Positions 11,111 to 22,115 of a DNA stretch of 64,000 nucleotides are shown here, piece by piece. Each line of letters opens with the position of its first letter. The first letter of the stretch is position 1. The position numbers were made by a program, and so were the translations under genes. The notes beneath the pieces were generated by a model, which saw nothing but the letters and a program-made list of their open reading frames with translations, was not told the DNA's origin and searched no databases. Source of the stretch: Dugong dugon (Eukaryota > Chordata > Mammalia > Sirenia > Dugongidae); NCBI GenBank assembly GCA_030035585.1, contig CM057467.1, positions 66,762,941-66,826,940 of the forward strand, read 5' to 3'.

Positions 11111-11384
11111 CCTTCACAATAACTCTGGGAGGTAGATTTTATTTCCCTCACTTTATACACGAAAAAACAGAGTCCCAGGTGGTTAAAAAACGTAAGCTCA
11201 CATAGTTAATAATGAGTAGGGTTAAGATGATATTTCAAACAACATTAAATTTATCTTTGGGCTAAGGAGAAAAAGTAGTAACCTCTAGGGTGGTGTTTAA
11301 TATGTATCTAGAGGACTCCCACTGCAGCAATCCGATCTCTCTATCCCTGAGTGAAATGTATCATAAGTTTCCTGGCCTCTGGAC
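11111..11384. other. MIR remnant and anonymous sequence
   Basis: 11105-11235 retains minus-strand MIR wording ('aactctgggaggtagattttatttccctcactttatac'). 11236-11384 is unrecognised and contains no clear target duplication partner for the RTE that follows. Confidence 0.5.
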
Positions 11385-11396
11385 ACTCAGAGAACG

Positions 11397-11854
11397 ATGA
11401 GGACCAACAGGTCAGAGGGGGCACAGGCAGTAAAAAGGGCAGTTCAAGAAGACAAAGTAAAGTATTATAATGAAATGTGCAAAGACCTAGAGTTAGAAAA
11501 CCAAAAGCAAATAACACACTCAGCATTTCTCAAGCTGAAAGAATCTAAGAAAAATTCAAGCCTCCAGTTGCAATATTGAGGGATTCTATGGGTAAAATAT
11601 TGAATGATGCAGGGAGCATCAAAAGAAGATGGAAGGAATACACAAAGTCACTGTACCACAAAGAATTGGTTGACATTCAACCATTTCAGGAGGTAGCATG
11701 TGATCAAGAACTGATGGTCCTGAATGAAGAAGCGCAAGCTGCACTGAAGGCACTGGCAAAAACAGGGCTCCAGGAATTGATGGAATACCAATTGAGATGT
11801 TTCAACAAGATGCATACTCATCCATTCCGAGAAATTTGGAAGAGAGCTACCTAG
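11397..11854 (+). pseudogene. RTE ORF fragment upstream of the RT domain
   Basis: Two overlapping frames (11397-11579 and 11576-11854) together cover the linker before the RT domain and the RT start. Readable parts include 'KYYNEMCKDLE', 'GSIKRRWKEYTKSLYHKEL' and 'LQELMEYQLRCFNKM'. A frameshift near 11576 and another after 11854 break the frame. The match is to RTE polyproteins as I know them; no alignment was run. Confidence 0.75.
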
Positions 11855-12154
11855 CCAACCTGCTGGAAAAGATTCATATTTCTGCCCATTCCAAAGAAAG
11901 GTGATCCAACAGAATGCGGAAATTATTGAACAATATCATTAATATCACATGCAAGTAAAATCTTACTGAAGATCATTCAGAAACAGTTGCAGCAGTACAT
12001 CGACAGGGAACTGGCAGAAATTCAAGCTGGATTCAGAAGAGGACGTGGAACAAGGGATATCGTTGCTGATGTCAGATGAATCTGGGCTGAAAGCAGAGAA
12101 TACCAGAAAGATGTTTACCTGTGTTTTATTGACTATGCAAAGGCATTAGACTGT

Positions 12155-12568
12155 GTGGATCGTGACAAATTATGGGTAACTTTGCGAAAAATGGGAATTC
12201 CAGAACACTTAATTGTGCCCATGAGGAACTTGGACATAGATCAAGAGGCAGTCAATCGAACAGAACAAGGGAATACTGCATGGTTTAAAGTCAGAAAAGG
12301 TGTGTGTCAGGGTTGTATCTTTTCACCATACTTATTTAATCTGTATGCTGAGCAACTAATTCGAGAAGCTGGACTCTATGAAGAAGAATGCAGCATCAGG
12401 ATTGGAGGAAAACTTATTAACAACCTGTGTTATGCAGATGACACAACCTTGCTTGTTGAAAGCAAAGAGAACTTGAAGCACTTACTGACGAAGATCAAAG
12501 ACCACCGCCTTCAGCATGGATTACATTTCAATATAAAGAAAACAAAAATCCTCACACCGGATCAATAA
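12155..12568 (+). pseudogene. RTE reverse transcriptase core
   Basis: A 137-codon open stretch covering the RT palm and fingers of an RTE element. Landmarks are 'KLWVTLRKMGIPEHLI' at the start, then 'VRKGVCQGCIFSPYLFNLYAE' (the Q-G-x-x-x-SP motif) and the catalytic YADD box at 12431-12442, followed by 'TTLLVESKENLKHLL'. The metal-binding aspartates are intact here, but upstream and downstream frames are broken, so no functional protein is expected. RTE RT copies its own RNA at nicked chromosomal DNA and is the likely mover of AfroSINE. Confidence 0.9.
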
Positions 12569-13022
12569 GCAATGTCATGATAAATGGAGAAAATATTGAA
12601 GTCGTCAAGGATTTCATTTTACTTGGATCCACAATCAAGCCCATGGAAGCAGCAGTCAAGAAATCAAATGACTTATTGCATTGGGCAGATTTGTTACTGT
12701 GAAAGACATCCTTAAAGTGTTAAAAAGCAAAGATGTCACTTTGAGGACTAAAGTGTGCCTGACCCAAGAAATGGTATTTTCAATTGCCTCATGTGCATGA
12801 GAAAGCTGGACAATGAATAAGGGAGACCGATGAAGAAATGATGTCTTTGAATTATGGTGTTGACAAAGAGTATTGAATATACGATGGACTGCCAGAAGAA
12901 CAAACAAGTCTGTCTTGGAAAAAGTACAGGCAGAATGTTCCTTAGAAACAAAGATGGCAAGACTTCATCTCATGTACTTTGGACATGTTATCAGGATGGG
13001 CTAAACCTTAGAGAAGAACATC

Positions 13023-13205
13023 ATGCTTGGTAAAATGGAGGGTCAGCAAAAAAGAGGAAGACCCTCAATGAGATGGACTGAGACAGTGGCTCCAACAATG
13101 GGCTCAAGCATAGCAACAATTGTAAGAATGGCTCAGGACCAGGCAGTGTTTGGTTCTGCTGTACACAGGGTCACTACGAGTGGGAAACTACTCAGAAGTG
13201 CCTAA
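13023..13205 (+). pseudogene. RTE ORF C-terminal fragment
   Basis: Sixty codons with the conserved C-terminal 'MLGKMEGQQKRGRPSMRW' motif of RTE/BovB polyproteins. The last codons overlap the segment shared with the AfroSINE tail. Separated from the RT fragment by a stop-ridden interval. Confidence 0.75.
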
Positions 13206-13225
13206 AACAAAAACAACATTAACAG

Positions 13226-13749
13226 AGGCACCAAGTAAATTAAGAAGAGGTTTGTAATTATTTAAAATGTACACTTATTTTCAAATTCTATCATCATAAA
13301 CAAAGCGTCTGTTACAAATCTTAATGTTCTTTTACCACAAGGGAATAGTCCAGCCAAAAAGATTAACATAGAGAATTGGGTTTCAAACAGCTGACAATGA
13401 GTCTTGTTTGCCTACCTGAAGCAGTTAGAAGCAGGTTAGCCTAAGCCTCAGTCTTGGAGGGACTTTAGGCCCCATCCAGAGAAATAAAATGCCAAAAACA
13501 TACTCTAAATACAGATACACGTTCATTGATAGGAGGCAGAGTTAAGCACCAAGAACTTGGCAGAAACTGGGGTGCAGCAGCAGCAAGGAGGGTCCTGAGT
13601 GATGGCAGGGAATGTTGGAAGAGTTCCTCCAACTCAGCCACCTTAATGGAACCTTGTGCATATTGTGTGGGGGTATACTATACAGGACATTTCAGGGGCA
13701 TTTCAAGTTATAAGCTGGAGCACACACAACAAGCAGAACACTGAATGAA
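13226..13749. other. Anonymous sequence
   Basis: No element or exon recognised. Confidence 0.45.
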
Positions 13750-13900
13750 GAACGTTCGCTATGTTATTTTGTTTAATCATCACAACATCCCTAGGAAACG
13801 TGCATTATTTCCATTTTATGAAGAAGCTCATTCTCAGAGAAATTACCCAGGTTGTACAAAATTAAGGAAGGATTTTGTCCCATCTATGTCCTCTTATCTA
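13750..13900 (-). mobile_element. MIR fragment
   Basis: 'gtttaatcatcacaacatccctaggaaacgtgcattatttccattttatgaagaagctc' is the minus-strand MIR core. Confidence 0.65.
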
Positions 13901-14086
13901 CACCTGCATTGTCCTCTATCAAACAAATAAAGCTCAGGGTGTTTGTTTTCGGAATGTTAAACCCACCTGAGAAGTCCAAAAATTCCTAGAAATGAAGTAC
14001 ATACTTCCCTATGAGAACTGTTTCATCTGCGGAGGGTCCTGATTTGTGCTGTGATGCCAGGATTGAATTTACTTCACCCTGTCTGA

Positions 14087-14143
14087 CACTCTCTCTCTCT
14101 CTGCCTGTCTCTGTCTCTGTATCTCTCTCTGTCTGTGTCTCCC
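14087..14143. repeat. (TC)n/(TCTG)n low-complexity tract
   Basis: Interrupted TC and TCTG units on the plus strand. Confidence 0.85.
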
Positions 14144-15788
14144 ACCCTTTTCTCACCACCTCTGAAGGAATAGTCATTTTAATATGCTACAGACAGCTTC
14201 TCACTTTCCAGAAATGGAAATGGAAAATACTGAATTTGAGTGAGTGAAGCTTGTTAAATGCAAAACTATTAAATATGAGCTTTTTAAAATGAGGTATTGA
14301 TATTATGCTGATTTTTTGTTTCTGATAATAGCTCGGTGATGACACTAATTTACGTTGCCTTCCTGTTGACTACTAAGTTTATCAATCAACTCAAGGGCCA
14401 CCATTTTTAAAGTATGTCAGTTTAGTTAAGCAGAATGTGATGTTTGGAGTCAAGGTTATTTGGAAAGAGAGGCCTGGGTGTTCTAGAAAGACAGAGTCAG
14501 AAGACCTGGGCTGAGACCTACTTTCTGTCTTGAAGAAGTCAAATATAAAACTGGGATCAAATAAATAAAGGAAGTAAAAAAATACTTTGTAAATTAAAAA
14601 AGGGACTTATGAAGTGATTATGTTACAGCTGCTGTTTTCTCACAAGTTGTGACCACCACTAAAATAAGCCTTACTCTACAAATCAACTGACTTCTCCAAT
14701 AGTGAGAGATAGTCTTTTCCTGAAAATAGTAAGGCCCTTGCTTTGCCAACTGATACAGTTTCATTTATGTTTTTGAGGGTCAGACCACCTCTACCCAATT
14801 CCCAGTATTTAGTTTTTCATTATTCCTTCGGCAAACCTAAGATGCTATACACTCAGCCTCATAATGCAGGGTTGTGTTATTACAAGGTAAATGATATGGT
14901 CTGGATGAGCCTGGTTCAGAGGACGGAAATAAATCGTTAATTGTGTTATATCCAAATTATAAATTATGCTAGGGTTTCACTGTTCTCAGGGTTAGGCCCT
15001 GTGGCAGGCAGGCCCTGGTCTTGCTGAGTGGGTGTATGTGTGTGGAAGGAGGAATGGTAGGGGGAAAGAAGGAGAAAGGGACAGGGGAGGAGGAGAGAAG
15101 AGTGACTAAGACGAAGTTCTTGCTCCCAAGGAACTACTCACAGGTTGGAGGTGACAACATACTTGTCAAAATAAAATAACAGCAAAACAAAAGTAGCTCC
15201 TATAAAACTGCACTGGTTGAGGCCACCTGCCGCTTTTTCTGAGATTGATGTAATAGCCACTCCCTGGCCTCCTCACTGTGGAGCTCCATTCCTTCTAAGG
15301 CATATTTCACCTTCACCTCTAAATCTGACCAGTTTATTACACAAGTCTTAGTCCCAACAGGAAACAAATGACAAATTAAAATTAGGTGATTCAAGGTGGG
15401 CTTAATGTGAACAGGATTGTACAGCAACCAGGATAATGCCAACAGAAGTGTTACCGTCATTAAGCCTGAACGAAGGAGGAAGGTAGATGGTACTGGAATC
15501 GGGAAGAATAGAGTGATGTGGAATGGGCTTCTCTGAGAGAATCAGTGATGCTGGTAGAGAGATAAATCCTACCTAAGGCAACCCTTTAAGGAAGGGAAAC
15601 TGGGCATAAATAACACAACTTCACTCTCCTCCCTACCTTCCTTTCATCTTCTGCTGAGGCCACCATTGACCAAACCAACCAGAAACCAGAGCCTAAAGGA
15701 GACTATTGATGTAGTCCGCAAAGGTCAGCCACCTTGGAAGAGAACGGATTGGAGAGGAATAGACAGTGGCTCTATAAAGTAGAAAAAG

Positions 15789-15835
15789 AAACTATATATC
15801 TATATCTAGAATATATATATATTGATATACATATT
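15789..15835. repeat. (AT)n-rich tract
   Basis: Imperfect AT/TATC repeats, part of an AT-rich region. Confidence 0.8.
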
Positions 15836-17324
15836 CCTTACTTAAAGTCCATCTGGGTGGTAGAAACACAAAAGAATGGGATTGTTTCCACCCTTGAGGG
15901 AACTGCAGTCAACAAAGACTTTGAAGAAAGTTAAACCGCAAAAGAGTTCCCAACCAGGAGAATGGTGTAAGGAATGTTATTTCCTTGTATCTGTTCAATC
16001 ATCAAACCTTCCCTAGGCACCTCCTCTTTGACAGGCAGACTGGGGCTCTGAGGACTTTGCATAAGAAGGGATGTGTCATAAGACACGATCCTTCCTCTAT
16101 ATGAACTCATTATCTGTTTGCAGAGAAAGACATGCAAGTTATAAACTACAATATACAAAGCACCAAGGTCTTCCTTTCAAATGAAGCTTCTTTCCAAGCA
16201 TCCAAACGCCTAGCTCTTAAAGCACAATTAGGTCTGTCCATCTTTGCGTATATTTGGATGATAACTGGTTTGGACAGCAGCCTATGTTCATTAGGCTTAG
16301 AAACTTCTCATGTCAGTTAATTTGATTAATATCAGAGAAAACTCAATTAGACTTATCAACTTTTTGCATATGACATTTAATATCTATTAAAATGATGTCA
16401 CCTCCATCAGCCAGGGGCCTTATTTTCAGTTTCTGTAGACCATCAGCTTGAAAATACCAAACACCCAAACAAGCAAGATAGAAAACATATTCTTATCACT
16501 CTCTCCACATATTCTTAAAACCAGTCTAATTTAATGACTTGAAAACAGTTTGATGTTAATTTGTCTCTTACTCTCATTTTCCTAGAGAACCACACTGGAA
16601 AGAAAAATATACAGGGCTGAAGGTTAATTGCCGAAATAGTACTAGACGGGCAGGGGAAGAGAAGCTTCATCGGTAGGGAGAATAATTAGGTGAGTAGTCT
16701 CGTTCGGAGGTTATTCATATACCTGTATGTCACTTCCAAACAACTACAACATTTCCAGGTTAAAAAGAGACTGTAAACTCCTCAAAAAGGATTATTATAC
16801 TCCTTAATAAAATAAAAAGGAATGTAATACTCTATTTACTAGTGGAATCTCTTTAGATTAGAAGATTTAAAGCTCTATTTAAAATCACTACAAGATATGT
16901 AACACATGGAAATATATAAATGTATCATTGAAAAGCAAAAAAAAAAAAAAAAAGAGTTGAAAGACCACTGTATTTAATGTCTATGTTTATTTTGCTATTC
17001 TACAATGACTTCTGACTCTTGTGCCTGCTCCACACTTTATACTCTATCTACTGGAAAACTCAAGTAAGTGACTCCTAAGAAGGGGTATCTATCAGATGCA
17101 TTTGGAAGATCTTTTTTTCAAAATACACATACTTATATCCTCATGCTACCGCCGGGAAGGACTTTGGAGTCTTCATTTTGAAATGTATCTATAGGTAATT
17201 GTAATGGGCATTCTCAGATAAGAAATGATGCATTATATTATCCCTAAATATTCTCTGTTGTTTCATACTCTAGGCCTTTGCTCAGGCTTTTCTGTGACTA
17301 TGTATTTATAAAAGTATTCACTTA

Positions 17325-17547
17325 GGGGGACCTCATACCATCAAGAAAGCAGTGCCAGGAGCAGAGCGTGTCCTTTGGACTGGGGTCTTGTGCAAAGAAG
17401 CTCCTAGTCCAGGGGCACACCAAAGAGAAGAAGGCCAACAGAGAGAAAAAGACTTCCCCTGGAGCTGACGACCTGAATTTGGAGTTTTAGCCTACTTTTA
17501 CTGTGAGGAAATAAATTTCTCTTCATTAGAACAACAACAAAAAAAAA
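17325..17547 (+). mobile_element. Retrocopy of a MaLR-like LTR transcript end
   Basis: The 3' half of the MaLR-like LTR family present in full at 60753-61215. It starts at 'gggggacctcata', includes 'agaaagcagtgccaggagcagagcg' and ends about 15 bp past an AATAAA (17510 region). There the full LTR continues into 'aagccatc', but this copy turns into an A-rich tail. It is flanked by attcactta at 17316-17324 and 17548-17556. Truncated 5' end, A tail at a polyadenylation position and 9-bp direct repeats point to L1-mediated insertion of an RNA, not to proviral integration. Confidence 0.7.
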
Positions 17548-17939
17548 ATTCACTTATGGTTTGCCTGGCAAATGTCTACTATTTTTCAAACTTCAGCCCA
17601 GATGATGTCTTCCCTAAAACATTTTTATCCCTCATAGACAGTGTATAGAACCCTACCCTCCACATAACGTATTTTTACCCAAATAATGCACGTGTTCTGT
17701 AGTTTTTTTGGCTGACTATGCCCTCCCCCACCAAGTACTTTAGTAAGTATGCTATGCTAACTTTTTTTTACAGCAACATGTAAAGAAAATTAGCGTAGTG
17801 CACTTATGAAAATACCTCACAGGGAGAGAGTGCGGCTGGCAAAAAAACATAGAATGTGTAGAACACTCGTTATTTGCATAAAAATATGAGGTATTATGCA
17901 TACTTTTATTATTTCAGCTATCACACTATCTTGTGATGT

Positions 17940-18070
17940 GAGTGGTTACTTTTCTTTCTACCAAACCAATCTATGACTTCCTTGAAGGGAGGAAACAGAT
18001 CCCATCTTTGTATTCTGAGATATAGTCTCTAGCCCATAGTACATGCTCATTAAATGTTTGTTGAATAGGT
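17940..18070 (+). mobile_element. L2 LINE 3' end
   Basis: 'tgacttccttgaagggaggaaacagatcccatctttg' and 'tagcccatagtacatgctcattaaatgtttgttgaata' are the terminal segment of L2. Confidence 0.75.
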
Positions 18071-18288
18071 TAAATTGAAAGAATATTGAATATATTTAGG
18101 TCATCAATTACTTTCTCGGATTAGTTACCCAAAATTAATCACCATTCCAGGATTATTTATATAACACTTATGAAGTTAGTGGCACCATGTGCTTCAGGTT
18201 CCTTTTGGCAGTGCACCATTAAAAGTAAGTAATTAACTAACCAAAAAAAAAAAAAATTCTAATTTTATTAGTACCTATAACAGTCATA

Positions 18289-18518
18289 AGAGCTCCGATG
18301 GTCCAGTGGTTAAGCGCTCTGCTGCTAACCAAAAGGTCAGTGGTTCAAACTCACCAGCCGCTCTGGGGGAGAAAGACATGGCAGCCTGGTTCCTTAAAGA
18401 TTTATAGCCTTGGAAACCCAATGGGACAATTCTGTTCTGTCCCATAGAGTCGCTATGGGTCGGAATCACCTGGACAGCAACGGGTTTGTTTTTTTGTTTG
18501 TTTGTTTGTTTTGGTAAG
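18289..18518 (+). mobile_element. AfroSINE (long subfamily)
   Basis: Head 'agctccgatggtccagtggttaagcgctc', B box 'agtggttcaaac', the extra middle 'gggagaaagacatggcagcc' and tail 'agagtcgctatgggtcgg' ending in (TTTG)n. agtcat occurs at 18282-18287 and 18519-18524, a possible target duplication. Confidence 0.9.
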
Positions 18519-18524
18519 AGTCAT

Positions 18525-19500
18525 TAAATAAGATTCAACTTAACCAATGCTATTAACTTTCAGGGTTTTTTTTTTTTTTTTTTCTCATTATCCTCTTTTC
18601 CCAATATGTCATACCTTTCTGCCACTCCAAAGCCTTTTCTCTCCCCATCCTCTACTTTTGTTAACTCCCTGTCCACATAGGTTCTTCTCTTCTTCACTCT
18701 CTCCTCCCTTCTTGCTTTCACTGGTTCTCTCCCAGTCCCAAATTTAAGAAGCCAAGTGTCTTTCCTGCCCTCACCAGTTCTCTTCCCAACAACTGGCCCA
18801 ACCCATCTCTGCTCCCATTCCATAACTTGCTCTGTGACTTTGAGAAAATTAATAACAACCCCTCAGCTTGGTTCCTCACTAATGGATAGTCTCTGAGAAT
18901 TTGCATTTTTGAGGCTTGATTTTATTTTAAAACGAAAAAAATGCCAAAATAGTTTTTATTTAATTTTTGATGTATTTTAAATGTTTACAGTAAAATGAAT
19001 GAACAAATTTAAGGCAAAAATATGAATGTGTTCCAAAGATGATTACAGGATTTATAAAAATATTCATTCATGGTGCACTATAGGCCACATACTGGGGTAA
19101 TAGAACACACGCTGAATGTCATTTTCCTTCAGTACAGTCCATGTATCCCTGTGCCTAGATGCCTAAACTCATTTAGAGAGAACATCAAGAAGAACAGCTC
19201 ATGCCATTTTTTCCTTTCGATCCCTACCCCTGCTACTGCTAATTAAGCTCAGCAAGGAAAATACACATGGAAATATTTTGTGTCAAATCTGAATTCAAAT
19301 CATGGCTCTTCAACTTTTTAGTTTTATAATCTTAGGTGAGTACGAAGCTTTCATTTTCAAAGGGGGCTCTCTTACCCTTGAAAAGATAGAGCTGTGTTTT
19401 CATTCCCTGAAGGATTACTGTTTCCCAAGAAGAGGGTATGGGTGGCGTACTGATAGGAGTGCTTGACTAGAGCAAAAAAGCAAATACAAAAAGGTCATAT
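18525..19500. other. Pyrimidine-rich then AT-rich anonymous sequence
   Basis: A long T-run at 18565-18583 is followed by about 300 bp of CT-rich sequence. The remainder is AT-rich. The strand-biased composition accounts for the open frames at 18547-18906. Confidence 0.5.
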
Positions 19501-19690
19501 GTCAGGGCTTTAGAGTTAGATGGCTTATTTCCAGTGACAAATGAGTTACTCTGGCTGCATGACTTCAGGCAAGTTACTTAGCCTCTCTGAGATTCATTTT
19601 TATCATCCATTAAGTGAGCATTACAAAAGAATGTGCTTCATTGAGCTGTTATGAAGATTACATTAGATAATTCATAAATACATTAGCTCA
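19501..19690 (+). mobile_element. MIR fragment
   Basis: 'gggctttagagttagatggc', 'tgcatgacttcaggcaagttacttagcctctctgagattc', 'catccattaagtgagc' and 'gagctgttatgaagattacattagat' follow the MIR order. Confidence 0.85.
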
Positions 19691-19710
19691 ACACCTACAT
19701 AGATTAAGCA

Positions 19711-19715
<5 letters not shown>

Positions 19716-19747
<32 letters not shown>
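19716..19747. repeat. (TG)16 microsatellite
   Basis: Uninterrupted TG dinucleotides. Confidence 0.95.
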
Positions 19748-19752
<5 letters not shown>

Positions 19753-19904
19753 CATCTGTGCCCTTGCTTGGAAACGAGGCACACTAGGAAGGGATGAAAG
19801 AATGAGACAGGTGAAGGTTGAGGGAAGGGATTTTGGCAGTGACAACCAATTTCAGGATTACATAGACAAGACTCCAGCATATGCCTTGTACTGAAAGATG
19901 TTCA

Positions 19905-20015
19905 AGAAGTACAATAATGTCTTCATCTTTGTCCGTTTGGCTTATTGAAGTATCCCAAGCACCTAGAATAATGCCCAGCACATAGTAGGTGTTCAACAAA
20001 TAATTGCTGAACAGT
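19905..20015 (+). mobile_element. L2 LINE 3' end
   Basis: 'cccaagcacctagaataatgcccagcacatagtaggtgttcaacaaataattgctgaa' is the classic L2 terminus. Confidence 0.85.
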
Positions 20016-20086
20016 TAAGTTTTATACCCATGCTAACTAATGGGCCATCTTGCATACAGTAGATCCTAGAGGAATGGTTGAATGAA

Positions 20087-20335
20087 AGAAGAACATCAAC
20101 AACTAGCATTTGTTGATCCCCTATTATGTGTCACACACTGTTCTAAGTTCTTTATAGGTATAATCTCATTTAGTTTTCACATCCACACTGTGAGGTAGGT
20201 GCTTTTATTGTTCTCATTTTGCAGATAAAGAAAATGAAGTACAGATAAGCAACTTGTGTTTTTACACAGCTAAAATGCTATGTGAGGCCAGGATTTGAAC
20301 ACAATCACTGAGACCCAGACAACATGGCCCTTAAA
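20087..20335 (-). mobile_element. MIR SINE fragment
   Basis: 'cccctattatgtgtcacacactgttctaagttc', 'tgaggtaggtgcttttattgttctcattttgcagataaagaaaatgaag' and 'aggccaggatttgaac' in minus-strand MIR order. Confidence 0.85.
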
Positions 20336-20544
20336 AATCCTACCCATTTTCTTTGATATTGGTTTGAAGCTTAATAAGATCCATGAAAAATGCACTGGTT
20401 TTGGAATAGGGATAAAGTTTTGTTTACACGCTTATAATTAAAGATCGTAATACTTGTCCTCCCTATTAAAAAGAATTATTTTGAACATCAATTAATATAA
20501 TATGGACTACCATAAAATATATTACATTTTACAATCTCTATAAT

Positions 20545-20725
20545 GTGACTAAGAGAATATAGACTTTGGAGTTCACAGACCTACATTCAAATTTTGACCC
20601 CTTTTTATTAGTTTTATGGCCTTGGGCAAGTCATTCTGCCTTGCCTTTCTCATCTTTAAAATAAGAATTACCCTGACTTTTGGAGGTTATGGTAATCATA
20701 AATGAGATAAAGCCTATGAAAAGCC
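20545..20725 (+). mobile_element. MIR SINE fragment
   Basis: 'gactttggagttcacagacctacattcaaattttgac', 'ggccttgggcaagtcattctgccttgcctttctcatctttaaaataag' give a clear MIR. Confidence 0.8.
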
Positions 20726-21450
20726 AAAAAATATTGCCTAGTGCACATAGGAAGGCAAGGATGAAATTCCATCTATTTTTATGCAGATGGGTTTGTATGA
20801 TCAGTGCCAATAACTAATTATTAAGTGAATGTTTTGGTTTCCTTAAATATAACAGAACTGTGGTTATGTATTGAATACCTACTATGCACATCTCAGATAC
20901 AGAAAGAGGCCCAGTAAATGTAGCTCCCTTACCCCTGCAGCCCCTACTCCCTTAAGACACTTCACAGCATCCACCTCCACTTTCTCCTCAGCATAGTGTG
21001 TTCCCTATGACATGATCTAAGCACTCCTTCTGATTTCTTTCTGCTTTGTCATCTGTAAAAGTAGCATGTGCTTTCAGACGTGTTTTAATGAATATTTATG
21101 GTATAATTTGCACTGATGTTAGGCACACAATGGCTGCTTTCCTCCTTGTTAAAGATCTGGAGTTTCGTGTACAGTGGGGCAGTATTAGTGTCTAGTTTCC
21201 CCAATTGCCATTAAGAAAACGTGAAGTTTAGTGGAGTGACACTCCAGGGCCCGATTCACACAGCATAGAAGCCCCTCTGTGAAGGCTGTTGTTTTTGTCT
21301 TCCATTTTCACATTTTGCTCAGAGAAAAGTGTTGATCCCATTTGACTTAAATATAAACTGTAGAGCACTTTAACAACTCATTACATTTCCTTTTTTCTCA
21401 CTTCACTTGCAGATGGAGTTCATTATAGAAAAACTGGAGGGAGTCCTGTA

Positions 21451-21451
<1 letters not shown>
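20726..21451. other. Anonymous sequence
   Basis: At 20860-20905 'gtattgaatacctactatgcacatctcag' resembles the head of the ancient repeat seen at 41895. The rest is unrecognised. Confidence 0.4.

Positions 21452-21452
<1 letters not shown>

Positions 21453-21489
<37 letters not shown>
21453..21489. repeat. (AC)n microsatellite
   Basis: Uninterrupted AC dinucleotides. Confidence 0.95.
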
Positions 21490-21490
<1 letters not shown>

Positions 21491-21537
21491 TCTTCTTGTA
21501 GAAGACACAATATAGAATATGTGTCCTGTGTGTGGAC

Positions 21538-21765
21538 CATTGGTTCTTAACAGAAGATGATTTTATTCCTCCCACCCCCCAAGGTACATTTAGCAATGTC
21601 TGAAGACATTTTAGGTTGTCATAATTGAGGTAGTGCTTTCATATTGAGTGGGTAGAGGCAAATGATGGAGCTAAACATCCTACAAACCACAAGACAGCCC
21701 CCTCCAGCAAAGAATTATCCAGCCCCAAATATCAATATTGCCAAAGTTGAGAAACCCTGTTGTAC
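21538..21765 (+). mobile_element. MER5A-type hAT MITE
   Basis: Better preserved than the copy at 5565. It has the left end 'cattggttcttaac', then 'catttagcaatgtctgaagac', 'gagtgggtagaggcaaatgatggagctaaacatcctac', 'caaagaattatccagcccc' and the right end 'aaagttgagaaaccctg'. The inverted ends (ggttcttaac / gttgagaaacc) are still partly complementary. Confidence 0.85.
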
Positions 21766-21894
21766 ACAAAAATCAAAGTGTTTTGTCAGCTACTCTGTTT
21801 TGAAGACTCTGCATGGGCCACCCCTGAAGAGAAGCAGTGTCTGTCAAATCTTCCACCAGTTTCTTTTTTTCCAGCCTCAAGGAGTTCACCACCA

Positions 21895-22115
21895 ATGTTG
21901 GATGCATTTGAAGTCATATTGGGCTAGGTTTGAATCCTAGTGCCACCATATTTTAGGTATACAACATTGGTACTTTATATTTCTGATCCTAAGCTTTCTT
22001 ATCTGTAAAACAGAGATGATAATACCTACTTGGAAAGTCTGTTGTACCGATCAAATGAGATCATGTATTGATGGCTCAAAAAGTGTCTGATACATACTGG
22101 ACACCTGATAAATAT
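21895..22115 (+). mobile_element. MIR fragment
   Basis: 'ggtttgaatcctagtgccacc', 'tgatcctaagctttcttatctgtaaaacagagatgataatacctac' and 'atgagatcatgtattg' in MIR order. Confidence 0.75.

Larger units (their letters stand above)
11385..13225 (+). mobile_element. RTE-clade LINE, 5' truncated
   Basis: About 1.8 kb of an RTE (BovB-related) non-LTR retrotransposon of the afrotherian type. It starts between the endonuclease and reverse transcriptase domains, spans the RT and the conserved C-terminal region (GRPxxRW motif), and ends in an A-rich 'cctaaaacaaaaacaac'. RTE moves by target-primed reverse transcription. Several frameshifts and stops make this copy dead. The final 60 bp ('ctgctgtacacagggtcactacgagt') align with the AfroSINE tail. 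No convincing target duplication was found. Confidence 0.9.
13901..17310. other. Long anonymous AT-rich stretch
   Basis: About 3.4 kb without a recognisable gene. It contains an imperfect TC/TG tract (14087-14143), a possible diverged MIR near 14430-14600, a purine-rich stretch (15040-15110), an AT tract (15789-15835) and an A-run at 16938-16954. Open frames in it are short and show no domain. Confidence 0.5.

Noticed and set aside
14001-14247. 63-78-codon frames on both strands
   Set aside because: They are generated by the TC/TG low-complexity tract, which encodes serine-leucine or arginine-glutamate repeats.
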